The notes below the pieces were generated by a model, which saw nothing but the letters and a program-made list of their open reading frames with translations, was not told the origin of the DNA and did no database searches. From an uncultured Sulfitobacter sp. (lineage in GTDB: Bacteria > Pseudomonadota > Alphaproteobacteria > Rhodobacterales > Rhodobacteraceae), in assembly GCF_947500075.1 (NCBI RefSeq), contig NZ_CANMQS010000002.1:806001-870000 (forward strand): a stretch of DNA of 64,000 nt, written 5' to 3'. Positions 10,151 to 19,663 of the stretch are shown here, in pieces (positions within the stretch are counted from its first letter, which is position 1; every line of letters starts with the position of its first letter). A program made the position numbers and the translations under genes.

Positions 10151-11023
10151 CTACCCAACAGCATTCAAACGCTTGATCAGGCTGGAGGTATCCCACCGCC
10201 CGCCACCCAGCTTTTGCACGTCCTTGTAGAACTGATCGACCAGCGCCGTCACCGGCAGGCTCGCCCCGATCTCATCGCCTGTCGACAGGCAGATGCCCAG
10301 ATCCTTGCGCATCCAGTCCACGGCAAATCCATGCTCGAACTCATCGGCCAGCATCGTCTCATAGCGGTTGACCATCTGCCATGACCCTGCGGCCCCCTGG
10401 CTGATCACCTCCGTGACCGCCGCCCCGTCAAGCCCGGCCTTCTGCGCGAAATGCAGCGCTTCTGAGAGCCCCTGAACAAGGCCCGCAATCGCGATCTGGT
10501 TGCACATCTTGGTCATCTGCCCGGCCCCTGATGCGCCAAGACGGCGGCAAATCTTGGAATAGACCTCCATGATCGGGAGCGCCCGGTCAAACGACCCGAC
10601 TTCGCCACCGCACATGATCGAGAGTTGGCCATTCTCCGCCCCCGCCTGCCCGCCGGACACAGGCGCATCCACGAAACTGATCTGCAAGGCATCCGCCTCG
10701 GCGTAAAGCTCGGACGTCACAGCCGCCGACACGGTGGTGTGATCCACAAAGACACAGCCCGGTGCCATGCCCGCAAAGGCGCCATCTTCCCCCAGACAGA
10801 CCGAGCGCAGATCGTCGTCATTGCCCACGCAGGCCATGACAAACTCCGCCCCGTCAGCCGCCGCGCGCGGCGTTGTCCCCATGGCGCCGCCATAGGTCTC
10901 AACCCAGGCTTCCGCCTTGGCGGTGGTGCGGTTGTAGACCGTCACATCATGCCCCGCCTTTTGCAGATGCCCCGCCATCGGGCCGCCCATCACACCCAGT
11001 CCCAAAAATGCCAGCTTCGCCAT
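10151..11023 (-). CDS. Beta-hydroxyacid dehydrogenase (3-hydroxyisobutyrate dehydrogenase family)
   Basis: This NAD(P)-dependent oxidoreductase of 290 residues starts with a Rossmann motif LGLGVMGGPMAGHL. The substrate-loop signature DAPVSGGQAGAENG follows near residue 120, and the catalytic-Lys region is MTKMCNQI. These are the three hallmark motifs of the 3-hydroxyisobutyrate / tartronate semialdehyde / glyoxylate reductase family. The precise substrate is not clear. The ATG at 11023 places the glycine motif at the normal distance from the N-terminus. An ATG at 11035 would add MGTG, and longer extensions run into the divergent acylase promoter. It is divergent from the penicillin acylase gene by 107 bp. 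Confidence 0.9.
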   Translation of the reverse strand: MAKLAFLGLGVMGGPMAGHLQKAGHDVTVYNRTTAKAEAWVETYGGAMGTTPRAAADGAEFVMACVGNDDDLRSVCLGEDGAFAGMAPGCVFVDHTTVSAAVTSELYAEADALQISFVDAPVSGGQAGAENGQLSIMCGGEVGSFDRALPIMEVYSKICRRLGASGAGQMTKMCNQIAIAGLVQGLSEALHFAQKAGLDGAAVTEVISQGAAGSWQMVNRYETMLADEFEHGFAVDWMRKDLGICLSTGDEIGASLPVTALVDQFYKDVQKLGGGRWDTSSLIKRLNAVG

Positions 11024-11130
11024 GCCTGTTCCCATCGCCTTTTCTATGTCAATCAGTTGCGCTATTGCGAAGGCTACACCTAACACCCTGCGCCGGTTGG
11101 TCAATCTGCGCGGTCCCATCCGGAGCATCC

Positions 11131-13596
11131 ATGGCGCTCGTTTTTCGCTGGCTGGTACGACTTGCTGCTGCACTGATTGTGCTGGGCGTGGCTTCGGTCA
11201 CGCTGGTCTATTGGCTGGCATCCCGCTCCCTGCCTGACTACGACGACACGGTTCAGGTGCCCGGCATCCAGACCCCGATTGAGATCGTGCGCGACAACGC
11301 CAATGTGCCGCATATCTTTGCGCAATCGGATGGCGATGTGTTCTATGGCCTTGGCTTTGCCCATGCGCAGGACCGCCTGTGGCAGATGATCACCCTGCGC
11401 CGCACCGCGCAAGGGCGGCTGAGTGAGGTCTTCGGCACACCGACGCTGAACGTGGACAAGCTGCTGCGGCGGTTTGATATCTATACGCTGGCGGTGGAAT
11501 CGGTTGCCGCCCTTGATCCCGAAACGCAAGACGCGCTGGACGCCTATGCGGCCGGCGTCAATGCGCGGCTCGACCAGATCAATTCCGAAGCACTGGGCCG
11601 CGGCGCACCGGAGATGATGATGTTCAACGCGCCCGTGGCCCCGTGGCGCCCGGCGGATTCACTGGCGATCATCAAGCTGATGGGCCTGCAATTGTCCGGC
11701 CATCTGTCGGCAGAGGTCAAACGCGCCCGCGCCTCACTGGCGCTGGAAGACGCGGACCGCTTGCGCGACCTGCTGCCCGATGCGCCGGGGTCGGGCGTCG
11801 CGGCCCTGCCCGAATACGCGCAGCTTGTCCCCGGCGCGCCGCGCTTTGCCGCCAACATCCCGCTGGACCCGCATCCGCTGTCGCCGTTCAAACCACTGGA
11901 ACTGGCCGGAGCCTCCAACGCCTGGGCCGCCGCCCCCTCCCGCTCCGCCTCTGGCGGCACGCTGCTGGCCAATGACCCGCATCTGGGCTTCACCGCCCCC
12001 GCGATCTGGTATCTGGCCCGGATGGAGCTTTCCACCGGCGGTGTGATCGGCGGCACCATCCCCGGCGTGCCGGTGATCCTCACCGGGCGCTCTGCGGCCT
12101 TGGGCTGGGGCCTGACCAGCGCCTATGTGGATGATCAGGACGTATATATCGAAGAGCTGAACCCGGAAAACAAGAACGAATACCGCACGGTACGCGGCTT
12201 CAAGGAATTCGCCACCCGCGCCTCCATCATCACGATCAAGGACGCCGATCCGGTCACGCTCAACCTGTTGTGGACCGAAAACGGCCCCGTCCTGCCCGGT
12301 ACCCACTACAATCTGGCCAGCGTCACCCCGCCCGGCCATGTGGCGTCCGTCAACTGGACGCTGCTGTCGGCGCGGGACACGACGATGTCGGCCGCAATGG
12401 CCTTGATGCGGGCCCAGACCGTGGCCGAAGGCATCGCCGCCGGAGAGCGCTACATCGCGCCTGCTCAGAACCTCACGCTGGTGGACCGCGAAACGATTGC
12501 GATGAAAACCATCGGCGCGCTGCCCCGCCGGGACGCGGCCCATCAAAGCCAGGGCCGGCTGCCGACCCCCGGCTGGGTCAAGGAAAACCGCTGGGAAGGC
12601 CGCCTGCCCTATGCGGGCAATCCGGAATTCGTGGCCCCTGCGGGCGGGATCCTTGGCAACACCAACAACAAGATGGTCGACCGGCCTTTTCCCAACCATG
12701 TGTCCTTCCTCTGGGGCGACACGCAGCGGGTGCAACGCTGGCAACGCCTGATGCAGACCCGCGCCGTGCACACCCGCGACAGCTTCATCGAAGCGCAACT
12801 GGACACGGTCAGCTTCACCGCCCGCTCGCTGCTGCCGCTCATCGGTGCGGAGCTGTGGTTCACGGGGGAGGCCGCCCCCGACGGCACGCCCGAACGCCAG
12901 CGCCAGCGCGCGCTCACGCTGCTGGCCGGCTGGTCGGGGGAGATGAACGAACACCTGCCGGAGCCACTGATCTATGCGGCCTGGTTGCGCAGCTTGCAGG
13001 CGCGGATGATCCAGGACGATCTGGGCCCGCTGGCTGAGGAATTCATTCAGGTGGAACCGGTGTTCATCGAACGCGCCTTTCGTGATGTGGATGGGGCGGC
13101 CATCTGGTGCGACGTGCGCCAATCCGCCCCGGTGGAGACCTGCCCCGACATGGCGCGGCTGGCGCTGGATGATGCGCTGATCTGGATCAATGAGACATGG
13201 GGCGACAATCTGGAGAGCCTGCGCTGGGGCGACGCGCATCAGGCCACCCATGACCACCCGGTGCTGGGCGAAATCCCCGTGCTGCGCTATTTCGTGAACA
13301 TCCGCCAATCCACCTCCGGCGGCGACAACACCTTGCAGCGGGGCAAGACCAAGGGCACCGGGCCGGAGCCCTTCAATAACGTGCATGGGGCGGGCTATCG
13401 CGGGGTCTATGACTTTGCCGATCCTGACAGTTCGGTCTTTGTGATTTCCACCGGGCAATCGGGGCATTTCCTGTCGCGCCATTATGACGATCTGGCGCAG
13501 TTGTGGCGGCGGGGTGAATACATCCCGATGTCGCTGGATGAAGGGCTGGCACGGGCCGCCTCCGTGGGTGTCACCGTGCTGGAGCCGCAGCGCTGA
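11131..13596 (+). CDS. Penicillin acylase family Ntn-hydrolase
   Basis: The 821-residue protein has an N-terminal hydrophobic segment (about residues 8-30), so it is exported or membrane-anchored. It matches the penicillin amidase (S45) family. After self-cleavage these enzymes expose a beta-chain Ser. Here that is Ser262 in [11 protein letters not shown], followed by LLANDPHLG and [17 protein letters not shown]. An Asn motif of the family is seen as NTNNKM. Possible substrates include acyl-homoserine lactones, penicillins or N-acyl amino acids; the sequence does not decide. The ATG at 11131 is chosen because it gives the signal anchor; upstream in-frame codons overlap the divergent gene. It overlaps the next gene by one base (TGATG), implying translational coupling. 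Confidence 0.92.
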   Translation: MALVFRWLVRLAAALIVLGVASVTLVYWLASRSLPDYDDTVQVPGIQTPIEIVRDNANVPHIFAQSDGDVFYGLGFAHAQDRLWQMITLRRTAQGRLSEVFGTPTLNVDKLLRRFDIYTLAVESVAALDPETQDALDAYAAGVNARLDQINSEALGRGAPEMMMFNAPVAPWRPADSLAIIKLMGLQLSGHLSAEVKRARASLALEDADRLRDLLPDAPGSGVAALPEYAQLVPGAPRFAANIPLDPHPLSPFKPLELAGASNAWAAAPSRSASGGTLLANDPHLGFTAPAIWYLARMELSTGGVIGGTIPGVPVILTGRSAALGWGLTSAYVDDQDVYIEELNPENKNEYRTVRGFKEFATRASIITIKDADPVTLNLLWTENGPVLPGTHYNLASVTPPGHVASVNWTLLSARDTTMSAAMALMRAQTVAEGIAAGERYIAPAQNLTLVDRETIAMKTIGALPRRDAAHQSQGRLPTPGWVKENRWEGRLPYAGNPEFVAPAGGILGNTNNKMVDRPFPNHVSFLWGDTQRVQRWQRLMQTRAVHTRDSFIEAQLDTVSFTARSLLPLIGAELWFTGEAAPDGTPERQRQRALTLLAGWSGEMNEHLPEPLIYAAWLRSLQARMIQDDLGPLAEEFIQVEPVFIERAFRDVDGAAIWCDVRQSAPVETCPDMARLALDDALIWINETWGDNLESLRWGDAHQATHDHPVLGEIPVLRYFVNIRQSTSGGDNTLQRGKTKGTGPEPFNNVHGAGYRGVYDFADPDSSVFVISTGQSGHFLSRHYDDLAQLWRRGEYIPMSLDEGLARAASVGVTVLEPQR

Positions 13597-14159
13597 TGAA
13601 CCGGGTGATCCTGTTCAACAAACCCTTCGGGGTGCTGTCGCAATTCACCGACAAGGGGACCGAAGGATCAACACGCCCCACCCTGTCCGGCTTCATCGAC
13701 CAGCCGGGGTTCTATCCGGCAGGCAGGCTCGACAAGGACAGTGAAGGGCTGATGGTGCTGACCGACAATGGCGCCTTGCAGGCCCGGATTGCCCATCCCA
13801 GATACAAACGGTCCAAGACCTATCTGGTGCAGGTCGAAGGGGTGATCACCGAAGGCGCGCTGATGGCCCTGCGCAAGGGGGTGGACCTCAAGGACGGGCG
13901 CACCAAACCGGCAGAAGTGACGCGCGTCGATCCCCCCGCCACGCTTTGGGAGCGGGACCCGCCGGTCCGCTTCCGAAAAACCGTGCCCGATGGCTGGTTG
14001 GAAATCGCCATCCGCGAAGGCCGCAACCGGCAGGTCCGCCGCATGACCGCCCATGTGGGCCTGCCCACCTTGCGGCTGATCCGCATCGGCGTGGGCGATT
14101 GGCACCTCAACGACCTGCGCCCCGGCGCCTGGCGGTGGGCGTCTGAAACAGGCGCCTGA
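13596..14159 (+). CDS. Pseudouridine synthase, RsuA/RluE type
   Basis: The 187-residue protein isomerises a uridine in rRNA, most likely 23S rRNA as RluE does. The catalytic Asp motif is [16 protein letters not shown] near residue 45. [12 protein letters not shown] is the N-terminal family motif and [24 protein letters not shown] the C-terminal one. There is no S4 domain, which matches RluE rather than RsuA or RluB. The start ATG overlaps the acylase TGA, so both are read from one transcript. The exact target uridine is not shown by the sequence. Confidence 0.92.
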   Translation: MNRVILFNKPFGVLSQFTDKGTEGSTRPTLSGFIDQPGFYPAGRLDKDSEGLMVLTDNGALQARIAHPRYKRSKTYLVQVEGVITEGALMALRKGVDLKDGRTKPAEVTRVDPPATLWERDPPVRFRKTVPDGWLEIAIREGRNRQVRRMTAHVGLPTLRLIRIGVGDWHLNDLRPGAWRWASETGA

Positions 14160-14242
14160 GCCTGCGAAGTTCCCCCCGCCTTCTCTACCGGTGCCTGCCC
14201 CGTCACACTCCGCGCAACGGCCCCGATCCAGGCACCGTCCTG

Positions 14243-14269
14243 CCCCCTCTTTTTGGCCAAAAATATCCC
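14243..14269. repeat. Dispersed intergenic repeat B, copy 1
   Basis: The core TCTTTTTGGCCAAAAATATC with flanking C-runs recurs almost unchanged at 34466-34492. Both copies lie just past gene ends. The centre TTTTTGGCCAAAAA is palindromic. It is a non-coding dispersed repeat, possibly transcriptional. Confidence 0.6.
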
Positions 14270-14336
14270 TGCGCACCCTCTCCCCCATCACTCCCATGCC
14301 GGTGAAGCGCCGTAGGGTGGGGGCACCCCACCACAC

Positions 14337-14762
14337 TCATCCAATCATCCCCATCACCATCCGTGTCACCCAAACCCCGCCAACGGCAGAAACCGCCGTC
14401 AGGCTGGTCCCCCAGATCAGATCGATGATCACCATTTCCCATGTCCAGTCCTTGAGCAACGCCAGATTGGTGAACTCATAGGTCCCATAGGCCACCGCCC
14501 CGATCAGTGCGGCATTCCCCAGCACCCACCACAGGCTGTGGCCCTCAGCCATGGCCGGGACAGAGACGAACCACAGCAACACCGCGACAAAGAAAGCGTA
14601 GAAGAAAAACGCCGGCAGAATGCGGAAGGTCTCCAGCATCAGATGGCCAATGGTGCGGTCAAAGACAGGTTTGACGACCGTGCCGAGGCCGAGGAAGTCG
14701 ATCCCGAGGAAGATCGCGAAGGTGATGAGGTAGAGAATAACGACGGTCATTGGGGTACTCAT
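14337..14762 (-). CDS. DUF2177 family four-TM membrane protein
   Basis: The 141-residue product has four hydrophobic segments and the family features DFLGLGTVVKPVFDRTIG in the first loop and YGTYEFTNLALLKDWTWEMV before the last helix. This matches DUF2177, whose members are about 130-145 aa inner-membrane proteins of unknown function. The ATG at 14762 (MSTPMTVV) is preferred; longer in-frame starts run through the palindromes and the hflX end. It lies 82 bp downstream of hflX on the same strand, but two palindromes separate them. Confidence 0.85.
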   Translation of the reverse strand: MSTPMTVVILYLITFAIFLGIDFLGLGTVVKPVFDRTIGHLMLETFRILPAFFFYAFFVAVLLWFVSVPAMAEGHSLWWVLGNAALIGAVAYGTYEFTNLALLKDWTWEMVIIDLIWGTSLTAVSAVGGVWVTRMVMGMIG

Positions 14763-14795
14763 GGCTGCGGCTTGGACCACCAGATGTGGCGGTAT

Positions 14796-14839
14796 CCGGA
14801 AAATTCGAATTTTCCGGCACAGAATTTTCGAAAATTCTG
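14796..14839. terminator. Two tandem perfect palindromes after the hflX stop
   Basis: A 22-bp perfect palindrome (arms CCGGAAAATTC / GAATTTTCCGG, 14796-14817) is followed after two bases by a 20-bp perfect palindrome (CAGAATTTTCGAAAATTCTG, 14820-14839). They lie 5 bp past the hflX stop codon and 34 bp before the DUF2177 start. Either could form a hairpin. A terminator or attenuator role between the two genes is inferred. Confidence 0.5.
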
Positions 14840-14844
14840 CCCGC

Positions 14845-16143
14845 TCACAACTGCTGGAACTGCGCTTCCTGTTTGGCGGACCAGCGCACGGTGAGGGTGA
14901 AGCCCTCCTCCGTCTGATCCTCAGACACCACGATGTCCTGATCAAAGAGCCACGCGCGTTTGCGTCCCTCAGCAAAGCTCAGCGTCAGATCCGCTTCGCG
15001 CACAGCACCTTGCAAGGCCTCGGCAACAACCGATTGCAGTGTCTCCAGCCCCTCGCCGGTGATGGCGGAAATGGCCAGCACCTGATCGTCGCGCTCCGCA
15101 CGGGCGCGGATGGCATCTGCGCGCTCGGGCGGCAGCAGGTCGATCTTGTTCCAGACCTCGAATGTGGGCGTGTCGGAGGCCACACCCAGAGAGGTCATGA
15201 TCTCCTGCACATCCGCCGATTGCTCTTCCGTCTCCGCATGGGAAATATCGCGCACATGCAGGATGATGTCGGCGGCCAGCACTTCTTCCAGCGTGGCGCG
15301 GAAGGCAGCGACGAGTTCGGTGGGCAAATCCGAGATGAACCCAACCGTGTCGGACATGATGATCTCCGGCCCATCGGGCAGCGTCAGGCTGCGCATGGTG
15401 GGGTCGAGCGTGGCAAAAAGCATGTCCTTGGCCATCACCTCCGCCCCGGTCAAGCGGTTGAAAAGCGTGGACTTTCCGGCGTTGGTATAGCCCACGAGGG
15501 CGACAATCGGATAGGGCACTTTCGCCCGCGCGGCGCGGTGCAGCGCGCGGGTCTTGGTGACTTTCTCCAACTGCCGGCGCAGGCGCACGAGTTGATCGTC
15601 AATCGCACGGCGGTCGGCTTCGATCTGGGTCTCACCGGGGCCGCCGACGAAACCCAAACCGCCCCGCTGCCGCTCCAAGTGGGTCCAGGCACGCACCAGC
15701 CGGGTGCGTTGGTAATTCAAAGCGGCCATCTCCACTTGCAACACCCCTTCACGGGTGGCGGCGCGGTCGGAAAAAATCTCTAGAATCAGGCCAGTACGGT
15801 CGAGGAGCTTCACCCCCCAGGCCTTTTCCAGATTGCGTTGCTGAACGGGCGTGACGGGGCCGTCAACGAGGACCAGTTCAACCTCGTTGTCTTCCATCCG
15901 GTCGTGCAGGTCCTGGATCTTGCCTTTGCCGAACAATTTGCCGGCATCCACGCTGCGCAATTGCACGATCTCTGACCCCACTACCTCCAACGCGGGCAGT
16001 GCACGGGCCAAAGACACAGCTTCTTCCAGCGCTGGCCCCGGATCACGGCGGTCGGCATTTGTGCGGATGTCAGGATGCAGCACCCACGCGCGTGTCACGC
16101 GGGGTCCGTCGGACTCATCGATTTGAAATTGCGCTTTGCTCAA
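14845..16143 (-). CDS. hflX: Ribosome-associated GTPase HflX
   Basis: HflX is a GTPase that splits stalled 70S ribosomes, especially under heat or antibiotic stress. The 432-residue protein shows the HflX N-terminal domain with the ATP-related GKGKIQDL loop and the helical region [14 protein letters not shown]. The G domain follows: G1 [13 protein letters not shown]2/G3 [10 protein letters not shown] and G4 NKIDLL. Its start overlaps the end of hfq by four bases (ATGA), so hfq-hflX is one operon as in many proteobacteria. The stop is followed at once by tandem palindromes. Confidence 0.96.
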
Positions 16144-16379
16144 GAAGCGTCTTCGCCCTCATACAGGCTGATCGGCTGGCTGGGCATGATGGTCGAGATG
16201 GCGTGCTTGTAGACAAGCTGAGATTGGCCGTCGCGGCGCAGCAACACACAGAAATTGTCAAACCAGGTGATGACACCTTGCAGTTTGACCCCATTGATCA
16301 GGAAAATGGTGACCGGTACCTTGGTCTTGCGTACATGGTTCAGGAACGCATCCTGAAGATTCTGTCTGTCAGACGCCAT
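16140..16379 (-). CDS. hfq: RNA chaperone Hfq
   Basis: Hfq forms a hexameric ring that helps small RNAs pair with mRNAs. The 79-residue protein is typical of the short alphaproteobacterial form. Sm1 is seen as [27 protein letters not shown] and Sm2 as the YKHAIST motif. The C-terminal tail is very short, ending in GEDAS. It is the first gene of an operon with hflX, which overlaps its stop. The 153-bp upstream gap to trkH should hold its promoter. Confidence 0.97.
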
Positions 16380-16532
16380 AGTCTTATCTCACTTATTTTT
16401 CTTGCTGGCACCCGCGTACCGGGCCCCCCCACCGGTGTAAGTATGTCGTTACATCAGGGGAGTTTCCAGCCCCTATTTCTGAGCCGTGGCAGAATTGACG
16501 CAGGGGCAATTTATGTCAGTTATGTGACACTT

Positions 16533-18071
16533 TCAGGCGCGCCACAGGTCTGGTGTCAAAAGCGCGATAATGGCGAGGGTTTCGAGCCGCCCCAGCACCA
16601 TCGCGCCTGCCAGGATCGCCTTGGCGGTCACGCTCAGCTCGATCAGGCGGACAGGGGTTTCGGTGGCGTATTCCACCAGCGGCCCGGTGGTGGACAGGCT
16701 GGCAATGGACAGCACCAGCGCGTCCTCGAACGAAGTGCCTGCGAGGGTGAGCAACAGGGTGATCCCGGCCAGCGACAGGGCGAAGAGCATGAAGAAGATC
16801 CATGCGATGAAGGCCCCGTTGCTTTGCAACCGTCGGCCCGCGGTCCCTGCCCCGCTGACTGAACTGGGATGCACCAGCCGCTCCATCTCCCGCGCGCCGT
16901 TGTGATAGAGCGCGAAGACCCGCAGCAGTTTCACCCCGCCCGCCGTGGTCGCCACGCCGCCCCCGATCAGCGCCAGCCCCATCAGGATCAGCCCCGGCGT
17001 CGCCAGCCCCGACCAGCTTTGCGCCGCCCCCCAGTGTTCCGACACAAAGCCGGTGGTGGTCAGAAAGGACATCACCGTGAACACCGACCCCCAAAGCGCG
17101 TAGAGCCCGCTGACAAGGTTGGCTTCCTCCGCAATGTCAAACGCGCCGATGAAGTGGCGCAGGAACAAGAGCAGCGGCACGGCCACAACGATGAAGATGC
17201 CGATGCGGAATTCGGGATCGCTGCGCAGGCCCCCCTGGGTGGCGGTGATCGTGTCCTGCGAAAACGTCAGCCGCGACAGGGCAAACAGCATGAAGAGCAG
17301 CATCACCCCTTCGCCAGTGATCCCGATGTCCGCCTCCGGCACCCCGCCAACCGGAGAGATGCCCGAGGTCGCCATCACCGACATCGCATGACAGATCGCC
17401 ACCAGCGGCCGGTCGCCCCCCGCCATCAAGAGCAGCCACAACAGCAGCGTCAGCCCGGCATAGACCGGCACCAGCGCCCGGCAGATGCGCATCAGGCGCG
17501 CGCGGTGGTCGATCTTGCCCACCCGGTTGCTGAACGCGGCTTCGCGGCGGCCCGGTTCGGCCTGTGCCGTGACCTCAAACCCGCCAAGGTGCAATGGTGC
17601 CAGAATGGCAGAAGCCGCAACCCACATCAGCAACCCGCCCATCCAGCCCACCTGCGCGCGCCACAGGTGCAGCGTGTCATTCAGCCGGGCGGGATCATCG
17701 AACATCGTGGCCCCGGTGGTGGTCAGGGCGCTGACCATCTCGAAATACACATTGACGAAACGGGTGGTCGGTAGCGCCTCCAGAAAAGGCACGGCCAGCA
17801 TCGCGGGCAGGATCACAAAAGCGCTGAACAGCGACATCAGCGGCCCCAGCGCGCCGTGCCGCGGTTTGCGCCCCGCATGGGCCACCGCGATCAGCACAAA
17901 GGCGATCATGCCCAAGAGCCCGGCATAGAAGAACGCCCGCGCCGTGGTCTCATTATCCCGCACCAGCGCATGCAGCGCCGGCACCATCATGGAGGCCGAC
18001 ACCACACCGAACATCAGCAGGAACAGCGGCAATTGCATCAGGCTGGCGCGGATGTAGGGCTCGCGGGGCAA
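16533..18071 (-). CDS. trkH: Potassium uptake channel subunit TrkH
   Basis: TrkH is the membrane-spanning K+ subunit gated by TrkA. The 512-residue protein is highly hydrophobic and contains the four pore loops with the conserved filter glycines: TTTGATMF near 122, MATSGISPVGG near 235, LTTTGFVSEHW near 337 and LSTTGPLVEY near 460. The first residues contain one extra helix before the first pore repeat. The gene follows trkA by 15 bp on the same strand, so they are co-transcribed as trkA-trkH, encoding the cytoplasmic gate and the channel of one system. Confidence 0.94.
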   Translation of the reverse strand: MPREPYIRASLMQLPLFLLMFGVVSASMMVPALHALVRDNETTARAFFYAGLLGMIAFVLIAVAHAGRKPRHGALGPLMSLFSAFVILPAMLAVPFLEALPTTRFVNVYFEMVSALTTTGATMFDDPARLNDTLHLWRAQVGWMGGLLMWVAASAILAPLHLGGFEVTAQAEPGRREAAFSNRVGKIDHRARLMRICRALVPVYAGLTLLLWLLLMAGGDRPLVAICHAMSVMATSGISPVGGVPEADIGITGEGVMLLFMLFALSRLTFSQDTITATQGGLRSDPEFRIGIFIVVAVPLLLFLRHFIGAFDIAEEANLVSGLYALWGSVFTVMSFLTTTGFVSEHWGAAQSWSGLATPGLILMGLALIGGGVATTAGGVKLLRVFALYHNGAREMERLVHPSSVSGAGTAGRRLQSNGAFIAWIFFMLFALSLAGITLLLTLAGTSFEDALVLSIASLSTTGPLVEYATETPVRLIELSVTAKAILAGAMVLGRLETLAIIALLTPDLWRA

Positions 18072-18086
18072 AGGCTCTCCTCCGCT

Positions 18087-19463
18087 TCAGAAAAAGTCGA
18101 TGGAGACTTGCATCAACTGCTCAACCTGTTCGACGTCCTTGGAGAGCGCAAAGACCGCGATGGTGTCGCCTTCGTCGATACGGGTGCTGCCAAGGGGGCG
18201 GATGATCTTGTCGCCCTTGCGGATCATGCCGACCAGCACACCTTCGGGAAAGTCGATCTCGGATATGGTCTTGCCGGTGATGGGAGAGGTGGAGAGGACT
18301 TCGGCCTCGATCACCTCCGCCTCTGCGTCACCGATGGAATAGACGGCGCGCACCCGGCCATGGCGGATGTGCCGCAGGATGGAGGACACAGTGGTGGCGC
18401 GGGGATTGATATAGGCGTCGATCCCCAGTGGCGTCATCAGCGGCACCAGCGTGGGGTCGTTGACCAGCGCGATGACATAGGGGCAGCCTTCGGCCTTGGC
18501 GCGCACGCAGGCCAGCATGTTGGTCTTGTCGTCATCGGTGATCGCCAGCATCGCATCGGCCCGCGAAATCCCGGCTTCCGCCAGCAGCGTGGCATCCAGA
18601 CCGTCGCCATTGAGCACAATCGTGCGTTCCAGCGCTTCGGCCGCGCGTTCGGCGCAGTGGCGGTTCTTCTCAATCACCTTGGTGCGGATGCGGCGGATGT
18701 CCCCTTCGAGCGCCTGGGCCACCGCAAGGCCGACGTTGCCGCCGCCCACCAGCACAACCCGCTCCTGTTTGGTGGCTTTCTTGCCGAAAATCTCCATCGT
18801 GCGGGCGATGTCATCGCGGTGGGTGAAGACATAGCAATCATCCCCCACAAAAAGCTGGTCCTTGGGTTCGGGCGCAAAGAGCGTGCCGTCCCGGCGCACG
18901 CCCACCACCACCGCGCGCAGGGTGGAGAAGAGATCAGACAGCTGGCGCAGCGGCGTGTTCACCACCGGGCATTCGGCGTCAATGGTGATGCCCAGCAGAT
19001 GCGCCTTGCCGTCCATGAACGTTTCCGTATCAAAAGACGCAGGCGCAGAGAGGCGTTGCAGCGCGGCAGCAGCGACTTCCTTTTCGGGGGAGATCACCAC
19101 GTCAATGGGCATGTGGTCACGGCGGTAGAGGTCGGAATAGATCGCATCGAGGTAGGATTGCGAGCGCAGGCGTGCGATCTTGCGGTTGATGCCAAAGACC
19201 GAATGGGCCACCTGACAGGTGACCATGTTGACCTCATCGGAATGCGTCGCGGCGATGATCATCTCCGCGTCCCGCGCCCCTGCCCGGTCCAGCACGTCGG
19301 GGTAGCTGGCAAAGCCCGCGATCCCCTGCACATCCAGCGAATCCGTCGCGCGGCGCACCAGATCGGCGTTGCTGTCGACGACAGTCACATCGTTGCGTTC
19401 CCCGCTGAGGTGCCGGGCGATTTGCCAGCCCACCTGCCCCGCGCCGCAAATGATCACTTTCAT
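18087..19463 (-). CDS. trkA: Trk potassium uptake regulator TrkA
   Basis: TrkA is the peripheral nucleotide-binding gating subunit of the Trk K+ transporter. The 458-residue protein carries two tandem RCK units. The first has an N-terminal MKVIICGAGQVGWQIARHL Rossmann motif, the second VVLVGGGNVGLAVAQAL near residue 231. Each is followed by a TrkA_C module, the second ending before a short C-terminal tail. This duplicated layout and length are normal for TrkA. It is the first gene of the trkA-trkH pair, with its promoter in the 200-bp gap shared with the divergent SnoaL-like gene. Confidence 0.96.
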   Translation of the reverse strand: MKVIICGAGQVGWQIARHLSGERNDVTVVDSNADLVRRATDSLDVQGIAGFASYPDVLDRAGARDAEMIIAATHSDEVNMVTCQVAHSVFGINRKIARLRSQSYLDAIYSDLYRRDHMPIDVVISPEKEVAAAALQRLSAPASFDTETFMDGKAHLLGITIDAECPVVNTPLRQLSDLFSTLRAVVVGVRRDGTLFAPEPKDQLFVGDDCYVFTHRDDIARTMEIFGKKATKQERVVLVGGGNVGLAVAQALEGDIRRIRTKVIEKNRHCAERAAEALERTIVLNGDGLDATLLAEAGISRADAMLAITDDDKTNMLACVRAKAEGCPYVIALVNDPTLVPLMTPLGIDAYINPRATTVSSILRHIRHGRVRAVYSIGDAEAEVIEAEVLSTSPITGKTISEIDFPEGVLVGMIRKGDKIIRPLGSTRIDEGDTIAVFALSKDVEQVEQLMQVSIDFF

Positions 19464-19605
19464 GATTCTGTCCTGTTGCTTGCGCCGCCCCGAAGGTCGG
19501 GGGTGTTGCGGCTGCCGTGGGCCTGAATAGACGCCAAGCGCCCCGCTTGTGCAAGGGCCAAGCGGCAGGTTGGATTTTTGCCGGGATATCTGTGTTTTTC
19601 ACTGG

Positions 19606-19619
19606 TGCACACGTGTGCA
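19606..19619. promoter_or_regulatory. 14-bp palindrome TGCACACGTGTGCA
   Basis: This perfect palindrome lies 44 bp before the start of the SnoaL-like gene at 19664, within the divergent region shared with trkA. It has the form of an operator for a dimeric repressor or activator. No adjacent regulator gene identifies the protein. Confidence 0.4.
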
Positions 19620-19663
19620 AATGCCTAGCCTGCGTCTCAGAAACCACCACATTGAGCTTCCAG

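Noticed and set aside
17856..19526. 556-codon plus-strand frame opposite trkA
   Set aside because: Composition is that of an antisense artefact, and trkA on the other strand is complete.
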